Of a stretch of DNA of 37,641 nucleotides, positions 21,070-31,306 are shown one piece after another. The notes under the pieces were generated by a model. It saw only the letters and a program-made list of their open reading frames with translations. It searched no databases and was not told the DNA's origin. The stretch comes from Betaproteobacteria bacterium (lineage in GTDB: Bacteria > Pseudomonadota > Gammaproteobacteria > Burkholderiales > SG8-41): positions 1 to 37,641 of the forward strand of contig CANHZX010000005.1 of the NCBI GenBank assembly GCA_947465215.1. Reading direction: 5' to 3'. How positions within the stretch are numbered: the first letter of the stretch is position 1; every line of letters starts with the position of its first letter. The position numbers and the translations under genes are program-made.

Positions 21070-21698
21070 TTTTTCGCTCCCGCTGCCGGCTTGGTCGCGG
21101 CTTTGCGTGCCGCTGCCAGTTCGCCGTCATCCAGGTAGCGGAAGGTTTTTGCTACCGCGTCCAGCGTCAAGCCGTCTTTGTTGGCGGCCAGAGAGATATC
21201 GTTCAGCGTCACGATGCGCGAGAGCCTGCCGATGTCGCTGGCGAAAGCGCCCAGGTCATGATAGTTGCCGCTTACCCGTACGGTAATCGGCAGTTCGGCA
21301 TAAAAGTCGCCCATGATTTCATTGGCGGCCGGCCGGAACAGCTCGAACTGTAACCCGCGGCCGAGGCCCGCCTGGTTGATATCGGTCAGCAGCGCATCCA
21401 TTTCGGATTTGCCCGGCAATTGTTTCAGCAGTGCACCGAACTGCGACTCGATATCCACGAGCTGCTTGCGGTAGGCAGGCAGGTCAATGGCCTGTTTCTT
21501 TTTATCGAGAAACGTCGTGCGTAGCTGCTCTTCTTTGGCTTTTTCGCCGTCAATCTGCGCCAGTTGATCTTGCCAGTCAAACCAGTAGCTGGCCCCCACC
21601 AGGGCGATCAGCAGCAGGAGCAGAACACCGAGTTTGGGCAGGATCGGCCAGCTGCCGATCTTGTTGGGGTCTAGTTTTTTCAGTTCGTCCAGAGTCAT
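21066..21698 (-). CDS. pilO: Type IV pilus alignment protein PilO
   Basis: The 210-residue bitopic membrane protein has one membrane segment at about residues 24-44, a coiled-coil region (QIDGEKAKEEQLRTTFLDKK) and a ferredoxin-like periplasmic domain (ITVRVSGNYHDLGAFASDIGRLSRIVTLNDI). It heterodimerises with PilN. It begins 3 bases after the pilN stop and overlaps pilP. The Lys/Ala-rich C-terminus is an ordinary tail. Confidence 0.95.
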   Translation of the reverse strand: MTLDELKKLDPNKIGSWPILPKLGVLLLLLIALVGASYWFDWQDQLAQIDGEKAKEEQLRTTFLDKKKQAIDLPAYRKQLVDIESQFGALLKQLPGKSEMDALLTDINQAGLGRGLQFELFRPAANEIMGDFYAELPITVRVSGNYHDLGAFASDIGRLSRIVTLNDISLAANKDGLTLDAVAKTFRYLDDGELAAARKAATKPAAGAKK

Positions 21699-21701
21699 GA
21701 T

Positions 21702-22283
21702 TTAGCCCTTCTTCCCGGCTTTCTTGTCGGTGGGCTCGGTAGCGCGGGTAATCTCAATGTTCATCGTGAACTCGTTGAGACGCTGGCCGCCGGCCGCAAC
21801 CGATTTGATTTCCACCAGATTGGCTTTTTGCAGATACTGGGAACCTTCGAGGTTTCGCATCAACGTCGATACGCGGGCCTGAGACTGGGTGTAGCCGGAA
21901 ATCGTAACTTTGGCACCTTGCTGCTTGATGGTTTTCAGGTACATGCCATCCGGCAGTTGACGAACCAGCTGATCCAGAAGGTGCACGACTTCAGCCCGGT
22001 TGCTCTGCAGCGTTTCGACCACCTGTTTGCGTTTCAACAGGGCGGCAATCTGTTCCTTGAGCTTGTTGATCTCGGCGATTTCCTTGTCGATCTTGACGAT
22101 CTCGCCTTCAAGGTATTTGTTCCGGGCCTGCTGATTGGACAGCGCGCTGTCCAGATACGTATGAACGCCGAACCAGATCGTGGCACCGATGGCCACGACC
22201 ACACCCAGCATGACAAAGAAATGCTGTTGCTGCTGCTTGCGCCGCATCTCGCGATGCGGCAGCAGATTGATGCGCGCGGTCAT
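21702..22283 (-). CDS. pilN: Type IV pilus assembly protein PilN
   Basis: The 193-residue bitopic protein begins with the conserved cytoplasmic PilM-binding motif INLLPHRE near residue 5. A membrane segment follows (about residues 23-43), then a coiled coil (EGEIVKIDKEIAEINKLKEQIAALLKRKQ) and a periplasmic ferredoxin-like domain. It links cytoplasmic PilM to the PilO/PilP complex. The start ATG overlaps the pilM stop (ATGA). Confidence 0.95.
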   Translation of the reverse strand: MTARINLLPHREMRRKQQQQHFFVMLGVVVAIGATIWFGVHTYLDSALSNQQARNKYLEGEIVKIDKEIAEINKLKEQIAALLKRKQVVETLQSNRAEVVHLLDQLVRQLPDGMYLKTIKQQGAKVTISGYTQSQARVSTLMRNLEGSQYLQKANLVEIKSVAAGGQRLNEFTMNIEITRATEPTDKKAGKKG

Positions 22284-23386
22284 TTGTCGAATCTCCTCAT
22301 CGCGAGGCCGCAGGCCACCATCAGCGAAGGCGCATCCTGCTCAAGGCTCTTGCGGCGGATGTGGGAAGACATGCCCATGTTCGCGAACGGGTTGGCAACG
22401 GATGTTTCCACCTGCGCACGTTTTGCCACGGCTTCTGCGATGCCGGGGATTGCCGCACAGCCGCCGCAGAGGACGATATGGTCGACCTTATTGTATTGCG
22501 TGGAAGAGAAGAAAAACTGGATGCCGCGGGCAATCTCGAGGCCGAGTGTGTCGAGGAAAGGCAGCAGCACTTCAGATTCGTAGTTCTCAGGCAAGCCGCC
22601 GGCCCGTTTCGCCGCTTCGGCTTCCTCGGAGGAAAGTCCGAACTTGTTCTGGATTTCCTGGGTCAACTGGCCGCCACCGAACGGTTGTTCGCGCATATAG
22701 ACCGACTGGTCATTGCGCAACACATTGACGTTCATCGTGGAGGCGCCGATGTCGACAACAGCAATATTCAGATCGCGGCCGCGCTCGGGCATCGTCGCTT
22801 CAATCAGCTCAAACGCCGACTGTGCCGCAAACAGGTCCACATCCATGACCATGGCTTTCAGCCCGGCGCCTTCGGCGACGGCAATGCGGTCTTCGATCTT
22901 GTCTTTGCGGGATGCGGCAATCAGCACTTCCACGTCTTCCGGGCTGTTCGGGGCCGGGCCGACCACCTGATAGTCGAGGTTGACCTCATCCAGCGAAAAG
23001 GGGATGTACTGATTGGCTTCGGTTTCCACCTGCAAGCCGAGATCGTCGTCGGATTGTCCGGCGGGAACGAGAATTTTCTTGCTGATAACCGCGGCATTGG
23101 GCAGCGCCAGCGCGAGGTTCTTGAAGTTGCTGCCCAAGCGCTTGTGACAGCGTTTGACGGCTTCGATCACGGCATCCAGATTGTTGATGTTGCCTTCGAC
23201 CACGGATTCCGAGGGCAGCGGCTCAATGGCATACCGCTCGAGACGGTAGGCGCCTTTGCCGGCATCGACGATCTCGACCATCTTGACGGCCGAGGAACTG
23301 ATATCTGCGCCAATCAACGGCGGCATCTTGGGCTTGAACAAAGCCTCAAAGGCGTCGAAGTTAAGGCTGAATTTTCCTTTAGCCAT
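22280..23386 (-). CDS. pilM: Type IV pilus actin-like ATPase PilM
   Basis: The 368-residue cytoplasmic protein has the actin/FtsA fold. It shows a first phosphate loop GADISSSAVKMVEI near residue 26, a second DIGASTMNVNV near residue 213, and an adenosine motif LCGGCAAIPG near residue 310. It binds the N-terminal tail of PilN. It is the first gene of pilMNOPQ and is divergent from mrcA across a 228-base gap, the same arrangement as in Pseudomonas and Neisseria. I see no strong ribosome site before the ATG and no convincing minus-strand promoter in the gap. Confidence 0.96.
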   Translation of the reverse strand: MAKGKFSLNFDAFEALFKPKMPPLIGADISSSAVKMVEIVDAGKGAYRLERYAIEPLPSESVVEGNINNLDAVIEAVKRCHKRLGSNFKNLALALPNAAVISKKILVPAGQSDDDLGLQVETEANQYIPFSLDEVNLDYQVVGPAPNSPEDVEVLIAASRKDKIEDRIAVAEGAGLKAMVMDVDLFAAQSAFELIEATMPERGRDLNIAVVDIGASTMNVNVLRNDQSVYMREQPFGGGQLTQEIQNKFGLSSEEAEAAKRAGGLPENYESEVLLPFLDTLGLEIARGIQFFFSSTQYNKVDHIVLCGGCAAIPGIAEAVAKRAQVETSVANPFANMGMSSHIRRKSLEQDAPSLMVACGLAMRRFDK

Positions 23387-23464
23387 AGGATATTAGGGCC
23401 AACTCCCAGAATTTACTTTAGGTAATAACGGCAAGAGTCTATTCAATAATGCTTTTTGGCTGCG

Positions 23465-23493
23465 TTTCTTTTGCACTTTGATCCGCCTATAAT
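23465..23493 (+). promoter_or_regulatory. Candidate mrcA promoter
   Basis: A perfect -10 TATAAT (23488-23493) lies about 120 bases upstream of the mrcA ATG. With a 17-base spacer the -35 position reads TTTCTT, a poor match, so the promoter may be weak or activator-dependent. The rest of the 228-base pilM-mrcA gap is A/T-rich with no other feature I can support. Confidence 0.4.
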
Positions 23494-23614
23494 GCAGCCG
23501 CGTTACCGTTACTGTGCAGCAAATTTGGAGTACAGGCAATAAGATTTTGCATTAGGTGTGGCGCGTAACCCACAGATTAATTTGACTTTTCTCACATTTT
23601 TAATTTTCCACTAG

Positions 23615-25924
23615 ATGTCAGTCCGTTGGTGGGCTTTCCCACTATTACTGGTGTTTTTGCTTGCTGCGGCAGGCATTTTGGTCGTCGGATTCGCGGCCGC
23701 GCTGATCTATCCGACTCTGCCGACGCTCGAAGTCTTGACCGATTATCGGCCGAAAATCCCGCTCCGGGTCTTCAGTGCCGACGGCAAACTGATAGGTGAG
23801 TTCGGCGAAGAGCGCCGTGCCGTGGTCAAGCTGGAGCAGGTGCCGAAGACACTGATTAACGCCATCGTCGCAGCCGAAGACGAACGCTTTTATCAGCACG
23901 GCGGCGTGGATTACCTGGGTGTGGCGCGGGCCGCACTATCCAATTTCACTTCCGGTGGCGTCAAGCAGGGTGCGTCGACGATCACCATGCAGGTCGCACG
24001 CAATTTTTTCCTGTCCAAGGAAAAAACGCTGACCCGTAAATTCAATGAAATGCTGCTGGCCTTCAAGATTGAATCCAATCTGAGCAAGCAGCAGATCATC
24101 GAGCTCTATATCAACCAGATTTATCTCGGACAGCGAGCTTACGGTTTTGCGGCTGCCGCGCAGATTTATTACGGCAGGCCTCTGGCCGAACTGTCAGTTG
24201 CCCAGCAGGCCATGCTTGCCGGTCTGCCCAAGGCGCCTTCACGTTTTAATCCGATCGCGAATCCGTCACGCGCCAAATTGCGTCAGCAGTATGTATTGCG
24301 CCGGATGCGTGAGCTGGGAATGATCACTCCCGAGCAGCTGGCCAATGCCGATAAGGAACCACTGACGACGCGGCAGCTGGCGAATGAATTCCAGGTGCAT
24401 GCCGATTACTTCGCTGAAATGGTGCGGGTGCAGATGTTTGAGCGCTACGGCGAGGATACCTATACCCACGGCTTCAAGGTATATACCACCCTGTTGTCCG
24501 AGCATCAGCGTGCCGCATACGACGCCTTGCGCAAGGGGGTGCTGGATTACGACCGCCGTCACGGCTATCGCGGTCCCGAAGCCTATGTAGAACTTACCGG
24601 CGAACTGACCAACGAAAAACTGGAAGACGCACTGCAGGATGCGCCTGACAGCGATGACATGTATGCGGCCCTGGTGCTGGAAGCCGGGCCCAAGTTGGTG
24701 CGGGTTTACCGTTCCGGCGGTGAGCGCATTGCCATCGCCGAAGACGGACTGAAGTTTGCGGCGAAGCTGCTTGGCGACAACGTGCCGGCCACCCAGCGCA
24801 TCCGCCGTGGCGCTGTCATCCGTATTGCCAAAGATGAAAAAGGCCGCTGGCAGATTGTGCAACTACCCCAGGTTGAATCCGCGCTGGTGTCGGCGGATCC
24901 GCGCACCGGCGCCATTCGTGCGCTGATCGGCGGCTTTGATTTCAACCGCAACCAGTACAACCATGTGACCCAGGCCTTGCGCCAGCCCGGATCCAGTTTC
25001 AAACCGTTCATTTATTCAGCAGCACTGGAAAAAGGATTTACTGCCGCGACCGTGATCAACGATGCGCCGCTGACCTTTACCGCAGCGCAGACCGGCTCGG
25101 AGCCCTGGGAGCCGAAGAACTACGACGGCAAATTCGAAGGCCCGATGCGGCTGCGTGCGGCGCTGGCCAAATCCAAGAACCTGGTTTCCGTACGCATCCT
25201 GCAGGCCATTACGCCGCAATATGCGCAGGACTACATCTCGCGCTTCGGTTTTGATCCCAAGCTCCACCCGCCCTATCTGACCATGGCGCTGGGTGCGGGC
25301 AACGTCACACCGATGCAGATGCTGGGTGCTTATTCATCCTTCGCCAACGGCGGCTACAAAATTGCGCCTTACTTCATTGAACGGATCGAAGATGACAAGG
25401 GCAAGGTGCTGCTGGCGAATCAGTCCGCGGTTGCCGGAGAATCCGCAGAACGTGTCATTGACGCGCGTAATGCCTTCATCATGTCGAGCCTGATGCGTGA
25501 TGTGGTGCGCATGGGTACGGCGACCAAGGCGATGCGCCTGAAACGCAACGATCTCGCAGGCAAGACCGGTACCACCAACGAATTTGTCGATGCCTGGTTT
25601 GCCGGCTTTCAGCCGACGCTGGTTGCCATCGCGTGGATGGGATTCGATCAGCCGAAAACGCTCGGCCGCAACGAGACCGGCGGCAGCGCCGCACTGCCAA
25701 TCTGGATTGATTACATGAGTGTTGCGCTGAAAAACGTTCCGGAAGAGGCATTTACGCCGCCGCCTGGCGTTATCGTCATGTCGGTCAATGCCGAAACGGG
25801 TTTGCGTGCGCCGGAGAGCTCGGGCATCAGCGAATATTTCTACCAGGAATTCCCGGCGCCTTCGACGGATGGTGCTGCCGGCAGTGAAAAACTGCCGGAT
25901 GACGCCAGAAACCAGCTGTTTTAG
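23615..25924 (+). CDS. mrcA: Penicillin-binding protein 1A (bifunctional class A PBP)
   Basis: The enzyme polymerises glycan strands and cross-links peptides. It has an N-terminal membrane anchor (residues 8-32) and glycosyltransferase motifs EDERFYQHGGVD (residues 88-99, catalytic Glu) and GASTITMQVARNFFLS. An OB-like insert follows. The transpeptidase has S-x-x-K as SSFK near residue 459, SKN near 519 and KTGT near 649. The length of 769 residues is normal. The ATG at 23615 has no recognisable ribosome site. The gene is divergent from pilM. The symbol ponA is an equally common name. Confidence 0.96.
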   Translation: MSVRWWAFPLLLVFLLAAAGILVVGFAAALIYPTLPTLEVLTDYRPKIPLRVFSADGKLIGEFGEERRAVVKLEQVPKTLINAIVAAEDERFYQHGGVDYLGVARAALSNFTSGGVKQGASTITMQVARNFFLSKEKTLTRKFNEMLLAFKIESNLSKQQIIELYINQIYLGQRAYGFAAAAQIYYGRPLAELSVAQQAMLAGLPKAPSRFNPIANPSRAKLRQQYVLRRMRELGMITPEQLANADKEPLTTRQLANEFQVHADYFAEMVRVQMFERYGEDTYTHGFKVYTTLLSEHQRAAYDALRKGVLDYDRRHGYRGPEAYVELTGELTNEKLEDALQDAPDSDDMYAALVLEAGPKLVRVYRSGGERIAIAEDGLKFAAKLLGDNVPATQRIRRGAVIRIAKDEKGRWQIVQLPQVESALVSADPRTGAIRALIGGFDFNRNQYNHVTQALRQPGSSFKPFIYSAALEKGFTAATVINDAPLTFTAAQTGSEPWEPKNYDGKFEGPMRLRAALAKSKNLVSVRILQAITPQYAQDYISRFGFDPKLHPPYLTMALGAGNVTPMQMLGAYSSFANGGYKIAPYFIERIEDDKGKVLLANQSAVAGESAERVIDARNAFIMSSLMRDVVRMGTATKAMRLKRNDLAGKTGTTNEFVDAWFAGFQPTLVAIAWMGFDQPKTLGRNETGGSAALPIWIDYMSVALKNVPEEAFTPPPGVIVMSVNAETGLRAPESSGISEYFYQEFPAPSTDGAAGSEKLPDDARNQLF

Positions 25925-26001
25925 CCGGTTCCCGGTACGCCGAAATCAGGCCGCTTGACGATCGCGACGGATTTCCCGAAGCTCTCGCCATCATCTCAGT
26001 G

Positions 26002-26024
26002 CGCGGCAGGTCCTGTCTGCCGCG
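26002..26024 (+). other. GC-rich hairpin before the unknown gene
   Basis: CGCGGCAG-N7-CTGCCGCG is a perfect 8-bp stem in the mrcA downstream gap. No T-run follows on the plus strand, so it is not a standard intrinsic terminator. It could protect the mrcA transcript end or the leader of the next gene. Confidence 0.4.
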
Positions 26025-26048
26025 GAGCGATGCGGCAAGGAGCACGGT

Positions 26049-27733
<1,685 letters not shown>

Positions 27734-27738
27734 TTCTG

Positions 27739-27844
27739 CAGATGGCTTCGGCTGTCGCCCGTTTCTCCTCCCTGAGCGGGCGCCTTAATTCTAGTTAAGG
27801 CTCTTCGCCCCCGGTTTACTCCCTTTTACCGGGGGCTTTTTATT
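27739..27844 (+). ncRNA. Candidate small RNA between hemB and engB (Spot 42/ErsA position)
   Basis: The predicted RNA is about 105 nt. Visible structure in order: stem GATGGC-TTCG-GCTGTC (27741-27756, UUCG loop, two G-U pairs); stem GCCCG/CGGGC (27757-27781) with a 15-base loop holding CTCCTCCC; stem GCCTTAA/TTAAGGC (27782-27801); and the terminator stem (27807-27836), whose loop holds CTCCC, followed by a U-run. The C-rich loops are complementary to Shine-Dalgarno sequences, as in several trans-acting small RNAs. A sigma-E-like promoter precedes it. It is convergent with engB, as Spot 42 is in E. coli and the sigma-22-dependent ErsA is in Pseudomonas. Homology to either is not shown; position, promoter type and size agree. 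No ORF fits the region. Confidence 0.65.
27807..27844 (+). terminator. Intrinsic terminator of the candidate small RNA
   Basis: GCCCCCGGT and ACCGGGGGC form a 9-bp stem with a 12-base loop, followed by TTTTTATTT on the plus strand. The T-run is on the plus side only, so the terminator serves a plus-strand transcript and not engB. No plus-strand protein gene precedes it, which is the main argument for a small RNA here. The U-run reaches the engB stop codon. Confidence 0.85.
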
Positions 27845-28433
27845 TCTTCAGCCAGCGCGCGACCACGGCTTGGGCCTGTTTGACGCCGGTCTTGTTGGCG
27901 CCGGAGAAAATCTGCGCGGTGGCTTCGCCGGGATACTGTTTGAGTTCCTCTTCAGTCCGTTGCAACACGACCGTGGATTCCTGGCGGGTCAGTTTGTCCG
28001 ACTTGGTCAGCAGGATGTGCACGGCCTTACCGGTCGGCGCCAGCCAATCCAGCATTTGCCAGTCCAGTGGTTTCAGGCCATGCCGTGCATCAACAACAAT
28101 AACCAATAAAATCAATGCATTGCGATTCGTAATGTAAGTGCTTATTAATGCATCCCACCGCTCCTGCTCCGGCTTTGGGACTTTGGCATAACCATAGCCG
28201 GGCAGATCGACCAGTGAGCAATGATTGCCCATGTCGAAAAAATTGATGGCCTGGGTGCGGCCGGGGGTTTTACTGACAAAGGCCAGTTTGCGGCGATTCG
28301 CCAGTGCGTTGATGGCCGTGGATTTGCCGGCGTTGGAGCGACCGGCAAAGGCGACTTCCGCGCCCACATCCGGCGGCATGTCAGCGATCTGGTGGACGGC
28401 GTATCGAAACTCGAGTTGTGAGAACAGGGACAA
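27840..28433 (-). CDS. engB: Ribosome biogenesis GTP-binding protein EngB (YihA/YsxC)
   Basis: This 197-residue GTPase supports large ribosomal subunit assembly. It has G1 GRSNAGKST (residues 31-38), the switch region SKTPGRTQ with INFF, G3 DLPGYGYAK and G4 LTKSDK. The start is TTG 28433, supported by GAGG 8 bases upstream (GAGGAAAACCGCTTG); a nearby ATG is in another frame. The gene is divergent from the cytochrome c4 gene and lies upstream of hemB on the same strand, with the candidate small RNA on the opposite strand between them. Confidence 0.94.
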   Translation of the reverse strand: MSLFSQLEFRYAVHQIADMPPDVGAEVAFAGRSNAGKSTAINALANRRKLAFVSKTPGRTQAINFFDMGNHCSLVDLPGYGYAKVPKPEQERWDALISTYITNRNALILLVIVVDARHGLKPLDWQMLDWLAPTGKAVHILLTKSDKLTRQESTVVLQRTEEELKQYPGEATAQIFSGANKTGVKQAQAVVARWLKK

Positions 28434-28473
28434 GCGGTTTTCCTCATGGCCTTGGGAAGGCGGCCGGGCAAAA

Positions 28474-28484
28474 TGCTATAGAAT
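28474..28484 (+). promoter_or_regulatory. Candidate cytochrome c4 promoter (extended -10)
   Basis: TGCTATAGAAT contains an extended -10 (TG-n-TATAGA), or alternatively TAGAAT two bases later, about 40 bases before the cytochrome ATG. No good -35 is visible, which an extended -10 can tolerate. Confidence 0.4.
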
Positions 28485-28524
28485 ACAAGCCTTTTCTTCC
28501 GACCGTGGGATTAAGGAGTACGTA

Positions 28525-29187
28525 ATGGATCACCGCCGCATCAATCGCCAACTGAAAAACTTGCGGTTCTGGACCGCAGTGGCAGTGGCGCTCGTCGCGC
28601 CGGCCGCCCTGGCACAGGGCGTCATCAAGGGTGATCCGTCCAAAGCCCAGACTATCGTGACCCAGGTCTGCGCGGCCTGTCATGCGGCGGACGGCAACAG
28701 TGCGATTCCGGCCAACCCCGTTCTTGCCGGCCAGCATCCCGAATACACCTACAAGCAACTGCGCAATTTCAAGTCGCAGGACGGCAAGCCCGCGGAGCGC
28801 AACAACGGCGTCATGGCCGGCATGGTGGCCAGCCTGTCCGATGAAGACATGAAAAATCTCGCCGCCTACTTCGCGTCGCAGAAAACAAAATCGCGCGCAG
28901 CGCGTGATGCCGCCCTCGCCAAACAGGGTGAAGCCATCTACCGCGGCGGCATCCAGGCCAAAGGCGTCGCTGCCTGCGCCTCCTGCCACGCGCCGAACGG
29001 CGCCGGCATGCCGGCCCAGTTCCCCCGCGTCGCCGGTCAGCATGCCGAATACACCTCGGCCCAACTGACGGCATTCCGTGCCGGACAGCGCGCCAATGAC
29101 CCGGCGCAGATGATGCGCATGATCGCGGCCAAGATGAGCGACCAGGAAATCAAGGCCGTTTCCGAATATATCGCCGGCTTGCGCTGA
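28525..29187 (+). CDS. Cytochrome c4 (diheme c-type cytochrome)
   Basis: The 220-residue exported protein has a signal peptide (ALAQG, cleavage near residue 30) and two cytochrome c domains. The heme sites are CAACH (residues 49-53) and CASCH (near 152-156). Methionines that can act as axial ligands (for example NNGVMAGMVASLSDEDM and MMRMIAAKMSD) follow each site. Cytochrome c4 carries electrons between quinol oxidation and terminal oxidases. The track ORF begins at 28225, but ATG 28525 has a good ribosome site (AAGGAG) and starts the signal peptide. It lies directly upstream of the resB/ccsB genes that would attach its heme. Confidence 0.93.
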   Translation: MDHRRINRQLKNLRFWTAVAVALVAPAALAQGVIKGDPSKAQTIVTQVCAACHAADGNSAIPANPVLAGQHPEYTYKQLRNFKSQDGKPAERNNGVMAGMVASLSDEDMKNLAAYFASQKTKSRAARDAALAKQGEAIYRGGIQAKGVAACASCHAPNGAGMPAQFPRVAGQHAEYTSAQLTAFRAGQRANDPAQMMRMIAAKMSDQEIKAVSEYIAGLR

Positions 29188-29214
29188 AACTTCAGCCCGC
29201 TTTGCGTTGACCAA

Positions 29215-29241
29215 GGGAGACTGAGTCAGTCTCCCTTTTTT
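29215..29241 (+). terminator. Intrinsic terminator after cytochrome c4
   Basis: GGGAGACT-GAGTC-AGTCTCCC forms an 8-bp stem and is followed by six T residues. It ends only 11 bases before the resB ATG, so transcription of resB requires read-through or a start within the terminator region. Confidence 0.88.
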
Positions 29242-29252
29242 ATCGGTAATTC

Positions 29253-31304
29253 ATGACCCGGCACTCCACCGCCCGCGCCATTTACGACCTGCTGTCGTCA
29301 ATGCGTTTTGCTGTCAGCCTGCTGACGATACTGGCCATTGCTTCCGTCGTCGGCACCGTACTCAAGCAGGCCGAGCCGTATGCCAATTACATTTCCCAGT
29401 TCGGGCCGTTCTGGTTTCCGGTATTCGAGGCACTGGGTCTTTACGACGTCTATCACGCTGCCTGGTTTCTGGCGATTCTGGGTTTTCTGGTGCTGTCGAC
29501 CAGTCTCTGCATTTTCCGCAACGGCCCGGCGATGCTGCGCGAGATGCGCAATTTCCGCGAGCAGGCGACCGAACGTTCGCTGCAGCACATCCATCATCGC
29601 GCGGAATATGACTTCACCGCAGCGCCCGCAACCGTCATCGAGCGTGTAAGGCAATATCTGCATTCACAGGGTTTTCGTTTCCGGACGGTCGCGCGCGGTG
29701 AATCCGGCGCCGATACGCTGATCGCGGCCAAAGCCGGCAGCTACCACCGCGCGGGTTATCTGCTCGCGCACTGCGGCATTGTGGTGATCTGCGTCGGCGG
29801 ACTGCTGGATGGCAATATCCCCTTGAAACTGTTGCAGCTCAGCGGACAGAAGGTGGTCGAGACCCGCGATATTCCGCAAAGCAAGGTGCCACCGGAAAGC
29901 CGGTTGTCGCCGTCCAACCTGTCATTCCGCGGCAACGTCAATATTACGGAAGGCAGCAGCGCCAGCGTGATTTTCATGAATATGGCCGACGGCTATTTCG
30001 TTCAGGACCTACCGTTCACAATTGCGCTGGACAAGTTCCATATCGAGCATTATTCGACCGGACAGCCCAAGGATTTCGCCAGCGATATCGTGGTCATCGA
30101 CCGTGAAACCGGTGAACGTTTTGAACGCACGGTGCGCGTTAACTATCCCTTCATCCACAAGGGCGTCGCAATCTACCAGGCCAGCTTTACCGACGGCGGT
30201 ACGCGGATGCAGCTCAAGGGGTGGCCGCTGCTGTCGCCGCGCTCTGAACCTTTCGATGTCGCCGGGGCGGTCAACAAAACCACCAGCATCAAAAGCGGCG
30301 ACAGCGAAATCCGTCTTGAGCTGTCCGACTTCCGCCCGTTCAATATTGAAGACCTGGCGGCGAACGATGGCGGTTCACGCGTGGAGACTGCCAGCGTTTC
30401 CAAAAAAGTCATGGATCGGCTGGGCTCCGCTGCGGCCGACCATTCGAAAAAAGATCTGCGCAACGTCGGGCCGAGTTTCCAGTACCGGTTGCGCGACGCT
30501 CAGGGCCAGGCCCGTGAATTCAGCAATTACATGCTGCCACTTCAGCTCGACGGTGCCTGGTATCTGCTGACGGGCGTGCGCGCCACACCCAACGAGAGCT
30601 TTCGCTATATGCGACTGCCGTTGGATGCCGAGGGAAGCGTCGACAGTCATATGCGTTTGCGCGCACTCTTGCTGGATGAGCGGGTGTGGCCTGAAATCGC
30701 CCGCCGATTCGCGCGTAACGCGGTTGCCGGGTCGGCCGTCTCCACGCAGATGCGTGGACGTCTGACTGAAAGCGCCGAACGCGTGCTGCAGCTGTTTGCA
30801 GTGCGCGGTCTGGATTCAGTGGTTCAGTTTCTGGAAAAAGGCATTCCGGCAGCGGATCGCGAAAAAGCGGCCGATGCCTATATCAAGGTTCTGGAAGGCG
30901 TGGCACTGGAAGCGTTGCAGCTGTCACGCGAGCGGGCGAAACAACCGCCAGCGCCATTTGACGAGCAGACCCTGCGGCTGGTGCGCGACAGCCTGATTTC
31001 GATCAGCGACAGTTATTTCTACGGCGCGCCGGTTTATCTGCAGCTGCTGCAATACGAAGAGGTCAAGGCATCCGGACTGCAACTGACCCGTTCGCCCGGC
31101 AAGAATATTGTTTACGGCGGTTCTCTGCTGCTGGTGCTGGGCGTGTTTGCGATGCTTTATATCCGTGAACGCCGCCTCTGGGTGCTGGTCAAACCAGGGC
31201 AGGGGCGCGTACTGCTGGCGATGGCTACCAACCGCCAGACCCTGGAAAACGAACGCGAATTTGAACGTCACCAGGCGGCCCTTGCGGACGCCGTGAAAGG
31301 CTGA
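29253..31304 (+). CDS. resB: ResB-like System II cytochrome c biogenesis protein
   Basis: ResB (Ccs1) works with CcsA/ResC to move heme and keep it reduced for attachment to apocytochromes on the outer side of the membrane. The 683-residue product has three N-terminal membrane segments (SMRFAVSLLTILAIASVVGTVLKQ near residue 15; AWFLAILGFLVLSTSLCIF near 70; and one near 165). A large periplasmic domain and a C-terminal membrane segment (NIVYGGSLLLVLGVFAMLYIRERRLWVLV) follow. It is followed after 2 bases by ccsB. No ribosome site is visible before the ATG, and a terminator ends 11 bases upstream. Confidence 0.93.
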   Translation: MTRHSTARAIYDLLSSMRFAVSLLTILAIASVVGTVLKQAEPYANYISQFGPFWFPVFEALGLYDVYHAAWFLAILGFLVLSTSLCIFRNGPAMLREMRNFREQATERSLQHIHHRAEYDFTAAPATVIERVRQYLHSQGFRFRTVARGESGADTLIAAKAGSYHRAGYLLAHCGIVVICVGGLLDGNIPLKLLQLSGQKVVETRDIPQSKVPPESRLSPSNLSFRGNVNITEGSSASVIFMNMADGYFVQDLPFTIALDKFHIEHYSTGQPKDFASDIVVIDRETGERFERTVRVNYPFIHKGVAIYQASFTDGGTRMQLKGWPLLSPRSEPFDVAGAVNKTTSIKSGDSEIRLELSDFRPFNIEDLAANDGGSRVETASVSKKVMDRLGSAAADHSKKDLRNVGPSFQYRLRDAQGQAREFSNYMLPLQLDGAWYLLTGVRATPNESFRYMRLPLDAEGSVDSHMRLRALLLDERVWPEIARRFARNAVAGSAVSTQMRGRLTESAERVLQLFAVRGLDSVVQFLEKGIPAADREKAADAYIKVLEGVALEALQLSRERAKQPPAPFDEQTLRLVRDSLISISDSYFYGAPVYLQLLQYEEVKASGLQLTRSPGKNIVYGGSLLLVLGVFAMLYIRERRLWVLVKPGQGRVLLAMATNRQTLENEREFERHQAALADAVKG

Positions 31305-31306
31305 TC

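Noticed and set aside
26002-26024. Intrinsic terminator of mrcA
   Set aside because: The stem is perfect but no T-run follows on the plus strand, so it is listed only as a hairpin.
27807-27836. Terminator of engB
   Set aside because: On the engB strand the A-run precedes the stem and no T-run follows. The geometry fits only the plus strand.
27739-27844. 6S RNA or signal recognition particle RNA
   Set aside because: The 5' and 3' ends do not close into one long interrupted stem with a large central bulge, and no SRP tetraloop domain is seen. A multi-hairpin trans-acting small RNA fits better.
28225-28524. N-terminal extension of the cytochrome c4 ORF
   Set aside because: The upstream 100 codons overlap engB on the other strand and would bury the signal peptide. 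ATG 28525 has a proper ribosome site.
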